From Paraburkholderia tagetis (GTDB lineage: Bacteria > Pseudomonadota > Gammaproteobacteria > Burkholderiales > Burkholderiaceae), in assembly GCF_022213065.1 (NCBI RefSeq), contig NZ_JAKLJA010000001.1, forward strand, positions 124,001 through 188,000: a stretch of 64,000 nucleotides of DNA, written 5' to 3'. The first letter of the stretch is position 1, and each line of letters opens with the position of its first letter. Shown here in pieces: positions 36,568-45,329 of this stretch. The notes below the pieces were generated by a model, which was not told where the DNA came from, searched no databases, and saw only the letters and a program-made list of their open reading frames with translations. The position numbers were made by a program, and so were the translations under genes.

Positions 36568-39459
36568 TCACCCCACCATCAGCTTCAACCCCGCCGGCAA
36601 CGCCTCCCCAAACACGCGGCCCGTATCGGCGTTATCGAGCGTCACGACTTCGCGCACCATCTCGATCCACGTATGCGGGGCGTTCGCGCTTTCGAGCCGC
36701 CGCAGAACCGCTTCACGCACGGCAGGCTCCAGATCGCGCGAGCGGTCGCCGGTCATGCGCGCGATCTGCGCGGCGGCGAACATGGCCGGCTCGACCTTCT
36801 TCCAGTCGAGCGCGAGGATCGCGTCGAGCCAGCGCGCGGCCACCTCGGGCGCCACGACGCCATGCGCGCTGCCGTAAAACGGCAGGCGCGCGCCGATGCG
36901 CCCCACGGCCCACCAGCTCTGATGATTCTCCGCGGGCTTTTGCAAACGCCCCAAAAGCTGCTCGCCGATTTCGATCTTGCGTTCAGCCGCGATGCGTTCG
37001 AGCGAAGCGTAGAGCCGCACCATGTCCGCGTGACCGAGCTTGGCGGGATCGAACGGCAGCTTGTGTTTTTTCGAGCTCGCCGCTTCTTCTAGCCAGCGCA
37101 TCGCTTCGAGCACCTGCTCCTGTTCCTCTTCGCCGAGCCCGCCCGCCGTGCGCCGCCACAGCGTCCACCACTCGGACCACACCTGGCCTTCGTTGACGTG
37201 CTGGATGCCGTCGTCGAAGAGGGTCCAGAGCTGCTCGACACGCCACTCGTCGAGCGGATAGCCGAAGCCCGGGCGCACGCAGAAGCCCGCGAGATTGAGC
37301 CACAGCCGCTCGTGATCGGGCGAGCGGCGCCGCCGTCCTGCACGCTCCCATAGCGCGCCGAACAGCTCGCGCAGCAGCGGGCCGTCCCAGTTCTGGCGCG
37401 GCCCGAGACAGTGTTCGAGTTGCGCGCGCAGGCGCTTCACGTCCTTGTGGTCGACCTTCGCCGACTTCGGGCCGAATACGCGGTCGATCAGGGCGATGGC
37501 TTCGTCGAGGCCGGTGTGACGCGCGGCCTGGCCCGCCTGCGCGCCCGAGGCTTCGTCGCGACGAAGCTGGAATTCGAGCAGCCAGCGCTGTGCGTCGTCG
37601 TCGGTGGCGATGCAGCGGACTTCCAGCGTGCCCACCTCGGTTAGCTGCGCCGTGAGCCGTACCGGCCGCTCCTGTTCCGCGCGACTGCCCTGGGCGCCCT
37701 CGGCATGCTGGCGCTGCACCACGGTGGAGAGCGGCGGCAGGCGCACGAAGTCGGCCGACGCAATATCGGCGATCTCGCCGGGCCGCCAGGCCGTGTCCGC
37801 GACCGTCGAGACCAGGTGAAATTGCACGGGGTGGCCCAGACGCAGCGCGAACACGCGGTCGTCGAGACGCACCTCGTGGCCTTCCTCGGTGCCGCGCGGC
37901 AGCAGGCAGACGCCGCGCGTTTTCACGTCGTCGTCCGCGCTCCTGCCATTTTCTTCGTCGAGCACGAGGAAGTAGCTGCGCGGCGAGCCGCCGCCGATGC
38001 GCGGCGCGCGCCCCTTGCGCGCCAGTGCGAAGGCGACGGCGCCGCGCGCGACCGCCACATCGGGCTGGTCGTTTTGCAGCACCGTGAGCGGCTGCTGGCG
38101 CCAGGCGCCCAGCGTTTCGCGCAGCCGTCCGGAGAGCGCTTTTGCGCGAAACACGCCGCCGTTGAGCAGCAGCGTATCTGGCACAGGAAGGGGCGCGGGC
38201 AGCGCCGTTTCAAGGCCCGGCCTCGCCGTTTCATTGCCGCCCGCCACGCCCAGCGCCTCGCGCGACTGCGCGGCGAAGCGGTGCAGGAACGCCGCGATAT
38301 GCCGCGTGATCGCGGCGTCGGCGGCGTAGGGCAAGCCGAATTCGACGATGGCCGCGCGCGAGCGGCGCGGCAGGTCGTCGGGGCCGCCCGAGGGGAAAAA
38401 GCCATCCACGACGATGCGCTCGGCCTCGTCGCGGGCAAGCTGGGTCGTGCGCGCGCCGCCGATCAGCCGCGCGCCCGCACCGAGCAGCGTCACGCCAACG
38501 GCATCGGGCGCGGCGTCGCCCAGCAATTGTTCTTTCGCGACGCGGCAGCGCTCGACGAGCTGCGAAAGGCTCGCGGCGCTCAGGCGCGCGTTTTCGCCCG
38601 CGAGCCGGCTTTCGGCCAGATGCGCGAGCGCGAGATCCATGTTGTCGCCGCCCAGCATCAGGTGGTTGCCCACGCCGATGCGGCTCAGTTGCGGCTCGCC
38701 GTTCTCGTCGACATGGACCTTGATGAGCGTGAGGTCGGTGGTGCCGCCGCCCACGTCGCACACCAGCACGAGGCGGGTTTGCGCGAGCTCGGCCTGCAAC
38801 GACTCGCGATGGTGGAACAGCCAGTCGTAGAACGCGGCCTGCGGCTCTTCGAGCAGGCGCAGCGCGGGCAGCCGCGCGCGCCGTGCCGCTTCGAGCGTGA
38901 GCGCGCGTGCGCCGTCGTCGAACGAGGCGGGCACGGTGAGCACGACGTCCTGCTCTTCGAGCGGCGCGTGCGGAAAACGGTGATTCCACGCGGCGCGCAC
39001 GTGCGCGAGGTAGCTCGCGCTCGCATCCACGGGCGAGACCTTGCCGACCTCGTCGGGCGCGCCCCACGGCAGGATGGGCGCGAGCCGGTCCACCGACGCA
39101 TGCGAGAGCCAGCTCTTCGCACTGGCGACGAGCCGGCCCGGCACCTGTGCGCCGAGCGTGCGCGCGAGGCGGCCGACGACGGGCGGAACAGCGGTTGCAT
39201 CGCCTGCATCAGCAGGGGCGCGTTGAGATGCGCCTTGAGGCGTGCCCCACGGCAATTGCAGCGCATCGGGCGCAAGCTCGCCCGGCGCGGGGTGATAGCG
39301 CGCCGAGGGCAGGAGCGGCTGCGCGCCCACCTCGCCGGGCGCGGTGAGCTGCTCGATATCGAAGACGCGGATCTCGTCCGCGCCCGCTTCGGCGTAGGCA
39401 ACGACCGTGTTGCTCGTGCCGAGGTCGATCCCTACGACGTATCGCTTTATTTTGCTCAA
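36568..39459 (-). CDS. Large Hsp70-like ATPase with C-terminal extension (DUF3731 type)
   Basis: A 963-aa protein. The N-terminal Hsp70 ATPase core is clear: phosphate-1 loop VGIDLGTSNTVVAY, phosphate-2 loop LVCDVGGGTTDLTL, connecting motif LLEEPQAAFYDWL and LMLGGDNMDLALAHL, with a long insert near residues 40-130 compared with DnaK. In place of a DnaK substrate-binding domain it has a C-terminal alpha-rich part of about 350 aa (LAGFCVRPGFGYPLDEWRVE; WWAVGRIGARLPFYGSAHGV), matching proteins annotated as Hsp70 with DUF3731. It starts 28 bp after the stop of a second Hsp70 gene. The EEVD tail and J-protein partners are absent, so its clients are unknown. Confidence 0.82.
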   Translation of the reverse strand: MSKIKRYVVGIDLGTSNTVVAYAEAGADEIRVFDIEQLTAPGEVGAQPLLPSARYHPAPGELAPDALQLPWGTPQGASQRAPADAGDATAVPPVVGRLARTLGAQVPGRLVASAKSWLSHASVDRLAPILPWGAPDEVGKVSPVDASASYLAHVRAAWNHRFPHAPLEEQDVVLTVPASFDDGARALTLEAARRARLPALRLLEEPQAAFYDWLFHHRESLQAELAQTRLVLVCDVGGGTTDLTLIKVHVDENGEPQLSRIGVGNHLMLGGDNMDLALAHLAESRLAGENARLSAASLSQLVERCRVAKEQLLGDAAPDAVGVTLLGAGARLIGGARTTQLARDEAERIVVDGFFPSGGPDDLPRRSRAAIVEFGLPYAADAAITRHIAAFLHRFAAQSREALGVAGGNETARPGLETALPAPLPVPDTLLLNGGVFRAKALSGRLRETLGAWRQQPLTVLQNDQPDVAVARGAVAFALARKGRAPRIGGGSPRSYFLVLDEENGRSADDDVKTRGVCLLPRGTEEGHEVRLDDRVFALRLGHPVQFHLVSTVADTAWRPGEIADIASADFVRLPPLSTVVQRQHAEGAQGSRAEQERPVRLTAQLTEVGTLEVRCIATDDDAQRWLLEFQLRRDEASGAQAGQAARHTGLDEAIALIDRVFGPKSAKVDHKDVKRLRAQLEHCLGPRQNWDGPLLRELFGALWERAGRRRRSPDHERLWLNLAGFCVRPGFGYPLDEWRVEQLWTLFDDGIQHVNEGQVWSEWWTLWRRTAGGLGEEEQEQVLEAMRWLEEAASSKKHKLPFDPAKLGHADMVRLYASLERIAAERKIEIGEQLLGRLQKPAENHQSWWAVGRIGARLPFYGSAHGVVAPEVAARWLDAILALDWKKVEPAMFAAAQIARMTGDRSRDLEPAVREAVLRRLESANAPHTWIEMVREVVTLDNADTGRVFGEALPAGLKLMVG

Positions 39460-39487
39460 GACGTGCTCAAGAGACGGTTGGGCAGTT

Positions 39488-41341
39488 TCAGGCGCTCGCG
39501 CCGCCGCGCACGTCGAATTCGACCTTCCAGCGCTCGTTGCTGCCGCTCGGCACGGCTTCGAGCTCCAGCGTCCCCGCTTCGGTCACGCGCGCGTGCAGCT
39601 TGACCGGCACGACTTCACCGGGCGTGCGGCCTTCGGAGGGCAGCGTGGCCTGGATCTCTTCGAGCTCTTGCAGTTCTTCCGGCGACCAGTAGTCGAGCAG
39701 CGTGCCCACCTGGTCCTGGCGGCGCACCGAAGAGCCGAAGAAGCGGAAGTGCACCGGCTCGCCCACCACGAGGCCGAACTCTTGCGCCGGCAGCGCGGCA
39801 TCCGTGCCTTCCTCCATGCCGAACGGCGCGACGCAGAGCGCCGAGACCGGCGGCTCGAGCCCCGGCACCGCGGGCATGGCCGATTCGATCGCCACGTAGT
39901 ACGCACGCGCCGTGCCTCCACGGATGCGCACGCCCTTGCCGCGCTTCACATAGCCGTAGTACGCCGCGCCGCGCGCGACCGCGAGGTCGAGGTCCGCGCC
40001 GCCCAGGAGGCGTGCGGCCGGCGCGCCTTCGGCCGCGAGCCAGCCGTTGAGGATATCGAGCACGCGCCCGGAAAGCAGCGGCGACTTGAACACGCCGCCG
40101 TTGAACAGCACCGCCGTGGGATGCAGGAAGCTCGCGCCCTCGGCGCTTGCCGCTGGCGCGCCGAAGCCTTCGAGTTCCGCAAGCGCGCCCACCTGGCGGC
40201 CGAGGAACGCCGCGAGGTGGCGCGTCACGCCCGCGTCCTGCGCGTAGGGCAGGCCAAGCTGCGTGAGGCCGGCACGGGCGCGCGTGACGGGGCGCGCCGC
40301 TGCGTCCACCTGCGGGAAGAAACCTTCGAGGATGATCTGCGTAAGCTCGGTGCGCGTGAGTTCGGTGCGGATCGAGCCGCCGATCAGCTTCGAGCCGCGG
40401 CTCGGCACGACGAGCGGCACGGTCTCCACGCTCGGATCGGAGAGCAGCGTCTCCTTGGCCGAGCGGCACGCGTAGGTGAGTGCGCGCAGTTGCCACGGAT
40501 CGGCCTGGGTGCCCTGCGCCGCGAGCTTGCGCGCGACCACGTGGGCGAGCGCGAGATCCATGTTGTCGCCGCCGAGCAGGATGTGCTCGCCCACCGCCAC
40601 GCGGTGCAGCTCCAGGTTGCCTTCGCGCTCGATCACGGCGATCAGCGAAAGATCGGTCGTGCCGCCGCCCACGTCCACCACGAGGATGATGTCGCCGACC
40701 TTCACTTCCTTGCGCCACGCGCCGCCGCTCTTCTGGATCCAGCTATAGAGCGCGGCCTGCGGCTCTTCCAGCAGCGTCATGCGCGTATAGCCGGCCGCCT
40801 GCGCGGCTTCGGCCGTGAGTTCGCGCGCGGCCGGATCGAACGAGGCGGGAATCGTGACGGTGATGTCCTGCTCGACGAACGGCGCGTCGGGGTTCGCGTA
40901 GTCCCAGGCCTCGCGCAGATGCGTGAGATAGCGGATCGAGCTTTCGAGCGGCGAAACCCGCGCGACTTCGGGCGGCGCGTCGTTGGGCAGGATCGCGGCG
41001 CGACGGTCCACGCCGGGATGGCAGAGCCAGCTCTTGGCGCTCGACACGAGACGGATGGGCGTGCCGGCGCCACGGCTGCGCGCCATTTCACCCACGGCGT
41101 ATTCGCGCGAGGTGGTCCAGGGCAGCGTGAGGTCGCCCGGCGTCAGCTCGCCCTCATTGGGCAGGTAGAGGAACGAGGGCAGCAACTCGGGCGACTCGAT
41201 CGCGCCGGGCGCGGTCAGTTGCGTGACGGGCAGCACGCCCTGAGTGGCCTTTTCGCCATCGCTGCCGGCGAGGTCCACGAAGGAGAGGGCGCAATGCGTG
41301 GTGCCGAGGTCGACACCGATGGAATAACGCGGTTCGCTCAC
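39488..41341 (-). CDS. Hsp70-like ATPase (second copy)
   Basis: A 617-aa protein with an Hsp70-type ATPase domain: VGVDLGTTHCALSF, LVVDVGGGTTDLSL, LLEEPQAALYSWI and LLGGDNMDLALAHV. It shares the insert and sequence details of its downstream neighbour, so the two arose by duplication and then diverged. The C-terminal 120 residues are a short beta-rich part (EPVHFRFFGSSVRRQDQVGT), shorter than in DnaK and without a lid. The start overlaps the DUF2760 stop by 4 nt (ATGA), indicating translational coupling. Function is unknown; context points to a dedicated chaperone pair, not housekeeping DnaK. Confidence 0.85.
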   Translation of the reverse strand: MSEPRYSIGVDLGTTHCALSFVDLAGSDGEKATQGVLPVTQLTAPGAIESPELLPSFLYLPNEGELTPGDLTLPWTTSREYAVGEMARSRGAGTPIRLVSSAKSWLCHPGVDRRAAILPNDAPPEVARVSPLESSIRYLTHLREAWDYANPDAPFVEQDITVTIPASFDPAARELTAEAAQAAGYTRMTLLEEPQAALYSWIQKSGGAWRKEVKVGDIILVVDVGGGTTDLSLIAVIEREGNLELHRVAVGEHILLGGDNMDLALAHVVARKLAAQGTQADPWQLRALTYACRSAKETLLSDPSVETVPLVVPSRGSKLIGGSIRTELTRTELTQIILEGFFPQVDAAARPVTRARAGLTQLGLPYAQDAGVTRHLAAFLGRQVGALAELEGFGAPAASAEGASFLHPTAVLFNGGVFKSPLLSGRVLDILNGWLAAEGAPAARLLGGADLDLAVARGAAYYGYVKRGKGVRIRGGTARAYYVAIESAMPAVPGLEPPVSALCVAPFGMEEGTDAALPAQEFGLVVGEPVHFRFFGSSVRRQDQVGTLLDYWSPEELQELEEIQATLPSEGRTPGEVVPVKLHARVTEAGTLELEAVPSGSNERWKVEFDVRGGASA

Positions 41342-41937
41342 AGTTCCACCTCTGCCGGTGCGAGCACCTTGGCGTCGTTCGACTTCACGAGCTTGGGCAG
41401 CTTGACGTCTTCGACGCGCCAGCCGCGATGGCTGATCGTGCCGTTGTACGGCGCCGCGCCCACCACGTTGCCGGTCAGGCGGATGGCGGTGGCGTCGAAG
41501 CCTTCGGCGATGGTCACGCGGCTGCCTTCGGCTTCCGTGCGCACCGGGCGGATCGTGAAGTGCTCGCGCAGCGTCGCGCGGCAGCCTTCGTGCACGAGGC
41601 GCGCGGCGGCGCCGATGTCGGCATCGCCATAGTTGGCGATGTCTTCTTCCACGAAATCCACGAAGCGGGCGTTGCGCTGGAGCAGGCCCAGCAACTGGAG
41701 CGCCGACTGCGGGCTGGCTTCCTCGATAGCGGCCACGGGTGCCGGCTTGGCGACGGGCGCTGCGGCGGGAGCCGGAGGCTGGGGCGCGGCAGGCGCGGCA
41801 GGTGCGACAGGTGCGATGGTTTCGCCGTTGCGCAGACGGCGCACGCCGGCGGCCAGCTCGGCGTTGCCGAGAATGGCGAAGAACGATCCGAAGGCAAGCG
41901 AAAGCCTGCCCGCGAAAGAAATCCTGGGTTCGGTCAT
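41338..41937 (-). CDS. DUF2760 protein, first gene of the twin-Hsp70 operon
   Basis: A 199-aa protein of unknown function. It has a short amphipathic N-terminus (GRLSLAFGSFFAILGNAELA), a Pro/Ala-rich linker (residues 40-72) and a conserved C-terminal domain (LLGLLQRNARFVDFVEEDIA; VHEGCRATLREHF; APYNGTISHRGWRVEDVKLP), recognised as the DUF2760 type by this and by its link to Hsp70 genes. GGAG at a good distance supports ATG 41937; a TTG 3 nt upstream is possible. It overlaps the next gene by 4 nt, so its product is probably a co-factor or adaptor of the two ATPases. Confidence 0.75.
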   Translation of the reverse strand: MTEPRISFAGRLSLAFGSFFAILGNAELAAGVRRLRNGETIAPVAPAAPAAPQPPAPAAAPVAKPAPVAAIEEASPQSALQLLGLLQRNARFVDFVEEDIANYGDADIGAAARLVHEGCRATLREHFTIRPVRTEAEGSRVTIAEGFDATAIRLTGNVVGAAPYNGTISHRGWRVEDVKLPKLVKSNDAKVLAPAEVEL

Positions 41938-42073
41938 CAAAACAGCTCCAATGGGCCCGCCCGTCTGGGCGAGCGGTCCGGCCGGCCTCGCGTCGAGGCG
42001 CTCACACTACGTCATGGGGACGTCCATCGTGTGACGGTGGGAGCCGTGTTCGGGCCCCACGGGCGGCAGCCGG

Positions 42074-42102
42074 CAGGAAAAACATGAGCCCGGCGCGGGC
42101 TC
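42074..42102 (-). terminator. Likely terminator of the minus-strand aryl polyene arm
   Basis: GAGCCC (42086-42091) and GGGCTC (42097-42102) pair around GGCGC; on the minus strand the hairpin is followed after three bases by TTTTT. It lies 100 bp beyond the last gene of the arm. The direct repeats CGTATTTTGCC (42109-42119) and GGGTATTTTGGCC (42138-42150) lie next to it and could hold promoter elements of the DUF2760 operon. Confidence 0.5.
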
Positions 42103-42202
42103 AAAACCCGTATTTTGCCTTGTCGCGGGCGCGAGACGGGTATTTTGGCCGTTCGGCAGAGGGAAATAGGGGATTCGAGGGGGATCGCAACAACCGGATC
42201 CA

Positions 42203-42532
42203 TCACGCCGCGTTCTTCGGCGTTTCCCGGCTGCTGCTTTCGTCCTTGTGGAACACGCGCTTGGTGGCGCGCTTCGTGCCGTCCCAGCCTTCGCGCGAGA
42301 CGCGCTTGGTGCCCTCCCAACCCTCGCGCGAGGCGTGCGCGATGCCGTGGCCGACCGTCTTCGCCGCATCGGCGGTGGCGTGGCCGAAGTCGCGCGCGGC
42401 GTGACCGGTCTTCGTTGCGGCCTCTTTCGAGTCGTGCTTGATGTTCTCTTTCACTTCGTGGATGTCGGCGTAGGCGGCCGAGCTCGCCAGGCCGAGCAGC
42501 AGCGCGGCCAGAACGAATTGACGTGTTTTCAC
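42203..42532 (-). CDS. Small exported protein at the end of the aryl polyene arm
   Basis: A 109-aa protein with a signal peptide (KTRQFVLAALLLGLASSAAY, cleavage after AYA). The mature part is highly charged and repetitive: a helical segment (HEVKENIKHDSKEAATKTGH) and two copies of SREGWxGTKR. No family recognised. GTG 42532 is strongly supported by GGGAGGACCAAC and overlaps the dehydratase stop as GTGA, which ties it to the pigment operon. It may be periplasmic and help pigment placement, but that is a guess from position. Confidence 0.7.
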   Translation of the reverse strand: MKTRQFVLAALLLGLASSAAYADIHEVKENIKHDSKEAATKTGHAARDFGHATADAAKTVGHGIAHASREGWEGTKRVSREGWDGTKRATKRVFHKDESSSRETPKNAA

Positions 42533-43137
42533 GTTGGTCCTCCCTTGAGTGCGTCGGTGTTATCGGTCGTCCGGGCAAGCGCGCCGGACGCGTCGAGCAT
42601 CACGGCCGCGCGCCCGCGGAGCAGCACCTCGTCGCCGCAACGAACCGTGAAGCCGTAGAGGACGGTGTTGCCGTCCCCGCCCATGCGTTCGGCCTCCACG
42701 GTGAGGGGAGCATCGAACGTGTCGAGGCGCGCGACGCGGGCTTCCACGTTGCGCACGCTCGCGAGATAGCCTACGCGCGGCCGGCTCGCTGTAACCGCAG
42801 CGACCGTTTCAACCGGGTCGCGCATGCCGTCGCCCGTGCCGTCGCCCGTGCCGTCGCCCGTGCCGGCGAGCGCGCCGTGCACGGCCATCGCCTGGGCTGC
42901 GTATTCGATGCCGCAGACCGAGGCGAGCCGGCCCTGTGAGCGCAGCGGATTGTGCGCGTCGCGGTGGCTCGTGGCCGTGCAGCGGATGTGCGTGTCGTCC
43001 CATGCGTCGACGGTGTCGAGCAGGCACATCGCGCCGCTGTGCGGAATGCGCGCGGCGATCCACGCGCGATCGAGCGGCACGGCATGCGGCGCGGCGTGCG
43101 GTGCGGGGGGCGCGCCATGCAAAACGTCTTGCGTCAT
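42529..43137 (-). CDS. Beta-hydroxyacyl-ACP dehydratase, hotdog fold (ApeP-like)
   Basis: A 202-aa protein. The hotdog dehydratase core is visible in PHSGAMCLLDTVDAWDDTHI, NPLRSQGRLASVCGIEYAAQ and the C-terminal barrel strand GDGNTVLYGFTVRCGDEVLL. It resembles the ApeP dehydratases of aryl polyene clusters, which remove water from beta-hydroxyacyl-ACP to give the conjugated chain. A GTGD repeat (12-bp unit GCCGTCGCCCGT, three copies, 42826-42864) interrupts the domain between helix and sheet. It overlaps the chain-length-factor gene by 4 nt. Confidence 0.82.
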   Translation of the reverse strand: MTQDVLHGAPPAPHAAPHAVPLDRAWIAARIPHSGAMCLLDTVDAWDDTHIRCTATSHRDAHNPLRSQGRLASVCGIEYAAQAMAVHGALAGTGDGTGDGTGDGMRDPVETVAAVTASRPRVGYLASVRNVEARVARLDTFDAPLTVEAERMGGDGNTVLYGFTVRCGDEVLLRGRAAVMLDASGALARTTDNTDALKGGPT

Positions 43138-44003
43138 GGCGAGCGCTCCCCATGCGAACCCGGTGGCGTCACGTCGATGCGCACGCGTGTCTCGGGCAGA
43201 TAGTCGATCACCACGCTCGCCGCGCGTCCCGTCGCGATGGCTTCGAGCAGCGGCAGCCCGCGCGCGGCGGGATTGCCGGCGCGCAGGGCTTCGAGCTCGG
43301 GAGCGGCGAGCGTCGTGGCCGGCGCGTCGGTGAGCTTCACTTCGATGCACGCCAGTGCTTTCGCCGGCGCGTGGGCGCCGCTCGTGCTGGTGTCGTTTTT
43401 CGCCGGAGCAGCGTCGTCGGCCGCCGGCGCGAGCAGGAGCGCCACGCCGAACGCATCGGCGATCGGGCGCACCGCGTGCAGCGGCTCGGGATAGGCGGTC
43501 TCGTAGGCGATCAGGAGGCTGGGCACGCCATCCACGGCAATCTGGCACAGGCTCTCCAGCAGGCCCGCCGCGAAGCTGGCGTCGTGCGCGCATAGCACGT
43601 TCGAGGTGGCCCGCGCTTGCGCTGCGATGCTCCAGTAGCCGGCCGCCGCGTTGTGCACCGAGTTGTGAAAGCGCGTGGGCGAGATCTGGCGGTCGTCGCC
43701 CGCGAGCATTTCGCAGATTGCGTGGCAGTTCAGGCCGTCGCCGCCCGACGCGGCGAACACGGTGGCGAGCGTCGTGGCGTCGCGGCTGCTCGCGGCCACG
43801 GCTTCGTGGGCCACGGCCAGCGCGGTTTTCACGACCGGCGCGGCGCGGCGCCGCTCGGCGCCCGGCAGGCCCGCGGGCGGCGGCAGCTCGGTCGGCGCGC
43901 TCGTCCAGGGCGCGCGGCCCGCGAGCACGTCGGCGGCGTGCGGCCAGTCGGCGAGGCCGGGTCCGATCAGGCCAATGCTTTCGATGGAGGCGCGCAATTT
44001 CAT
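43134..44003 (-). CDS. Beta-ketoacyl synthase chain-length factor (KS-beta)
   Basis: A 289-aa thiolase-fold protein. It keeps the fold markers ASGGDGLNCHAICEML, SPTRFHNSVHNAAAGYW and a C-terminal ALLLAPA strand, but the active-site Cys of a ketosynthase is replaced around CAHDASFAAGLLESL, and it is much shorter than the neighbouring ketosynthase. This matches the chain-length-factor partners in aryl polyene clusters, which pair with an active ketosynthase and set chain length. The 4-nt overlap with the ketosynthase stop supports a heterodimer made in equal amounts. Confidence 0.82.
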   Translation of the reverse strand: MKLRASIESIGLIGPGLADWPHAADVLAGRAPWTSAPTELPPPAGLPGAERRRAAPVVKTALAVAHEAVAASSRDATTLATVFAASGGDGLNCHAICEMLAGDDRQISPTRFHNSVHNAAAGYWSIAAQARATSNVLCAHDASFAAGLLESLCQIAVDGVPSLLIAYETAYPEPLHAVRPIADAFGVALLLAPAADDAAPAKNDTSTSGAHAPAKALACIEVKLTDAPATTLAAPELEALRAGNPAARGLPLLEAIATGRAASVVIDYLPETRVRIDVTPPGSHGERSP

Positions 44004-45232
44004 GATGGCTTCACGCTCGCGGTTCGCGTGGCGCGGTCCGCGCGGCCGAAAATCAGGCTGCAATTCGTGCCGCCGAAGCCGAACGAATTGCTCAGGACCG
44101 CGTGCAAATCGGCGTCGCGGCTCTGCAACACGTAGTCGATGCCGAGCGCCGGATCGGGCTGCGTCGTGTTCACGCCCGCGGGCACGAAGCGGTGGCGCAG
44201 CGCGAGCGCGGCCACCACGGCTTCCAGTGCGCCCGCCGCGCCCAGCGTGTGGCCGGTCGCCCCCTTGGTCGAGCTGCACGGCGTGCCGTCGAAGAGGGCG
44301 CGTACCGCGAGGCTTTCGGCGGTGTCGTTGCTCGGCGTCGCGGTGCCGTGCAGGTTGATGTAGCCGATCTCGTCCGGCGCGACGCCCGCCGTCGCGAGCG
44401 CCTGCTCGATGGCCGTGCGCGCGCCGAGCCCTTCCGGATGCGGCGACGACATGTGATGCGCGTCGCTCGATTCGCCCACGCCGAGCAGCAGCACGGCATC
44501 GCCATCTAGCGCACCGCGCTGCTCGGGCACGCGCTCGACGAACGCGAACGCCGCTGCCTCGCCAATCGAGATGCCGTTGCGCGCCACGTCGAACGGCCGG
44601 CACGGCTCGCGCGAGAGCAGTTCGAGCGAGTTGAAGCCGTACAGCGTGGTGAGGCACAGCGAATCGACGCCGCCCACGACTGCCGCGTCGATCAGCCCGG
44701 CTTCGATCATGCGGCGCGCGGAGCCGAACACCTTCGCCCCCGACGAGCACGCCGAGGAGATCGCCGTGGCCGGGCCGCGCAGCGCGAAATACGCGCGCAC
44801 GAATGCGGCCACGGAGTACGGGTTGTGCGTTTGCGCGTAGCGGAACCCGGCGGGCAGCGCCCCCGTGTGCGGGTCGCGCTGGCGGTAGGCTTGCTCGGTT
44901 TCGAGAATCCCGCTCGTGCTCGTGCCGACAAATACGCCGACGCGCTCCGCCCCATATCGCGCGATAGCCGCCTCGACGTGCGCGGCGAAGCCGTCCTGCG
45001 TGAGGCCGAGTTGCGCGAGACGGTTGTTGCGGCAGGCGTAATCGGCGAGATCGGCGCGCATCGGCTCGGCGTCGACGCCCTCTACCGAGCCGATCCACGT
45101 GTCGAGCTCCGCGCGCTCGAAATCGCACGGCGCGAGGCCGCCGCGCTGGCGGCGCAGCGCGTCGAGCGTCGCGTCGAGCCCGCGCCCGAGGCAGCTGGTG
45201 GCGGTGAAGTGCGAGAGCAGAAGAGGTTTCAC
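44000..45232 (-). CDS. Beta-ketoacyl-ACP synthase (aryl polyene ketosynthase)
   Basis: A 410-aa FabB/FabF-type ketosynthase. Catalytic Cys162 (AISSACSSGAK), His295 (NLHGTATPSND), Lys323 and His328 (TKGATGHTLGAAG) are all present, and the C-terminal NSFGFGGTNCSLIFG is intact. It should elongate an aryl starter with malonyl-ACP, paired with the downstream chain-length factor. GTG 45232 fits the family N-terminus (KPLLLSHFTATSCLG); no strong ribosome site is seen. A GC-rich G/C-run spacer of 97 bp separates it from the deacetylase gene. Confidence 0.9.
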   Translation of the reverse strand: MKPLLLSHFTATSCLGRGLDATLDALRRQRGGLAPCDFERAELDTWIGSVEGVDAEPMRADLADYACRNNRLAQLGLTQDGFAAHVEAAIARYGAERVGVFVGTSTSGILETEQAYRQRDPHTGALPAGFRYAQTHNPYSVAAFVRAYFALRGPATAISSACSSGAKVFGSARRMIEAGLIDAAVVGGVDSLCLTTLYGFNSLELLSREPCRPFDVARNGISIGEAAAFAFVERVPEQRGALDGDAVLLLGVGESSDAHHMSSPHPEGLGARTAIEQALATAGVAPDEIGYINLHGTATPSNDTAESLAVRALFDGTPCSSTKGATGHTLGAAGALEAVVAALALRHRFVPAGVNTTQPDPALGIDYVLQSRDADLHAVLSNSFGFGGTNCSLIFGRADRATRTASVKPS

Positions 45233-45329
45233 GAAAATCGAATCCGGTGACTGAAGCGCACGTTGCGAGGGGAACTCGAACCGGGGGGCGAAACGGGGGC
45301 CCGGGGGCCCGATCGCGCGTTGATCCTTA

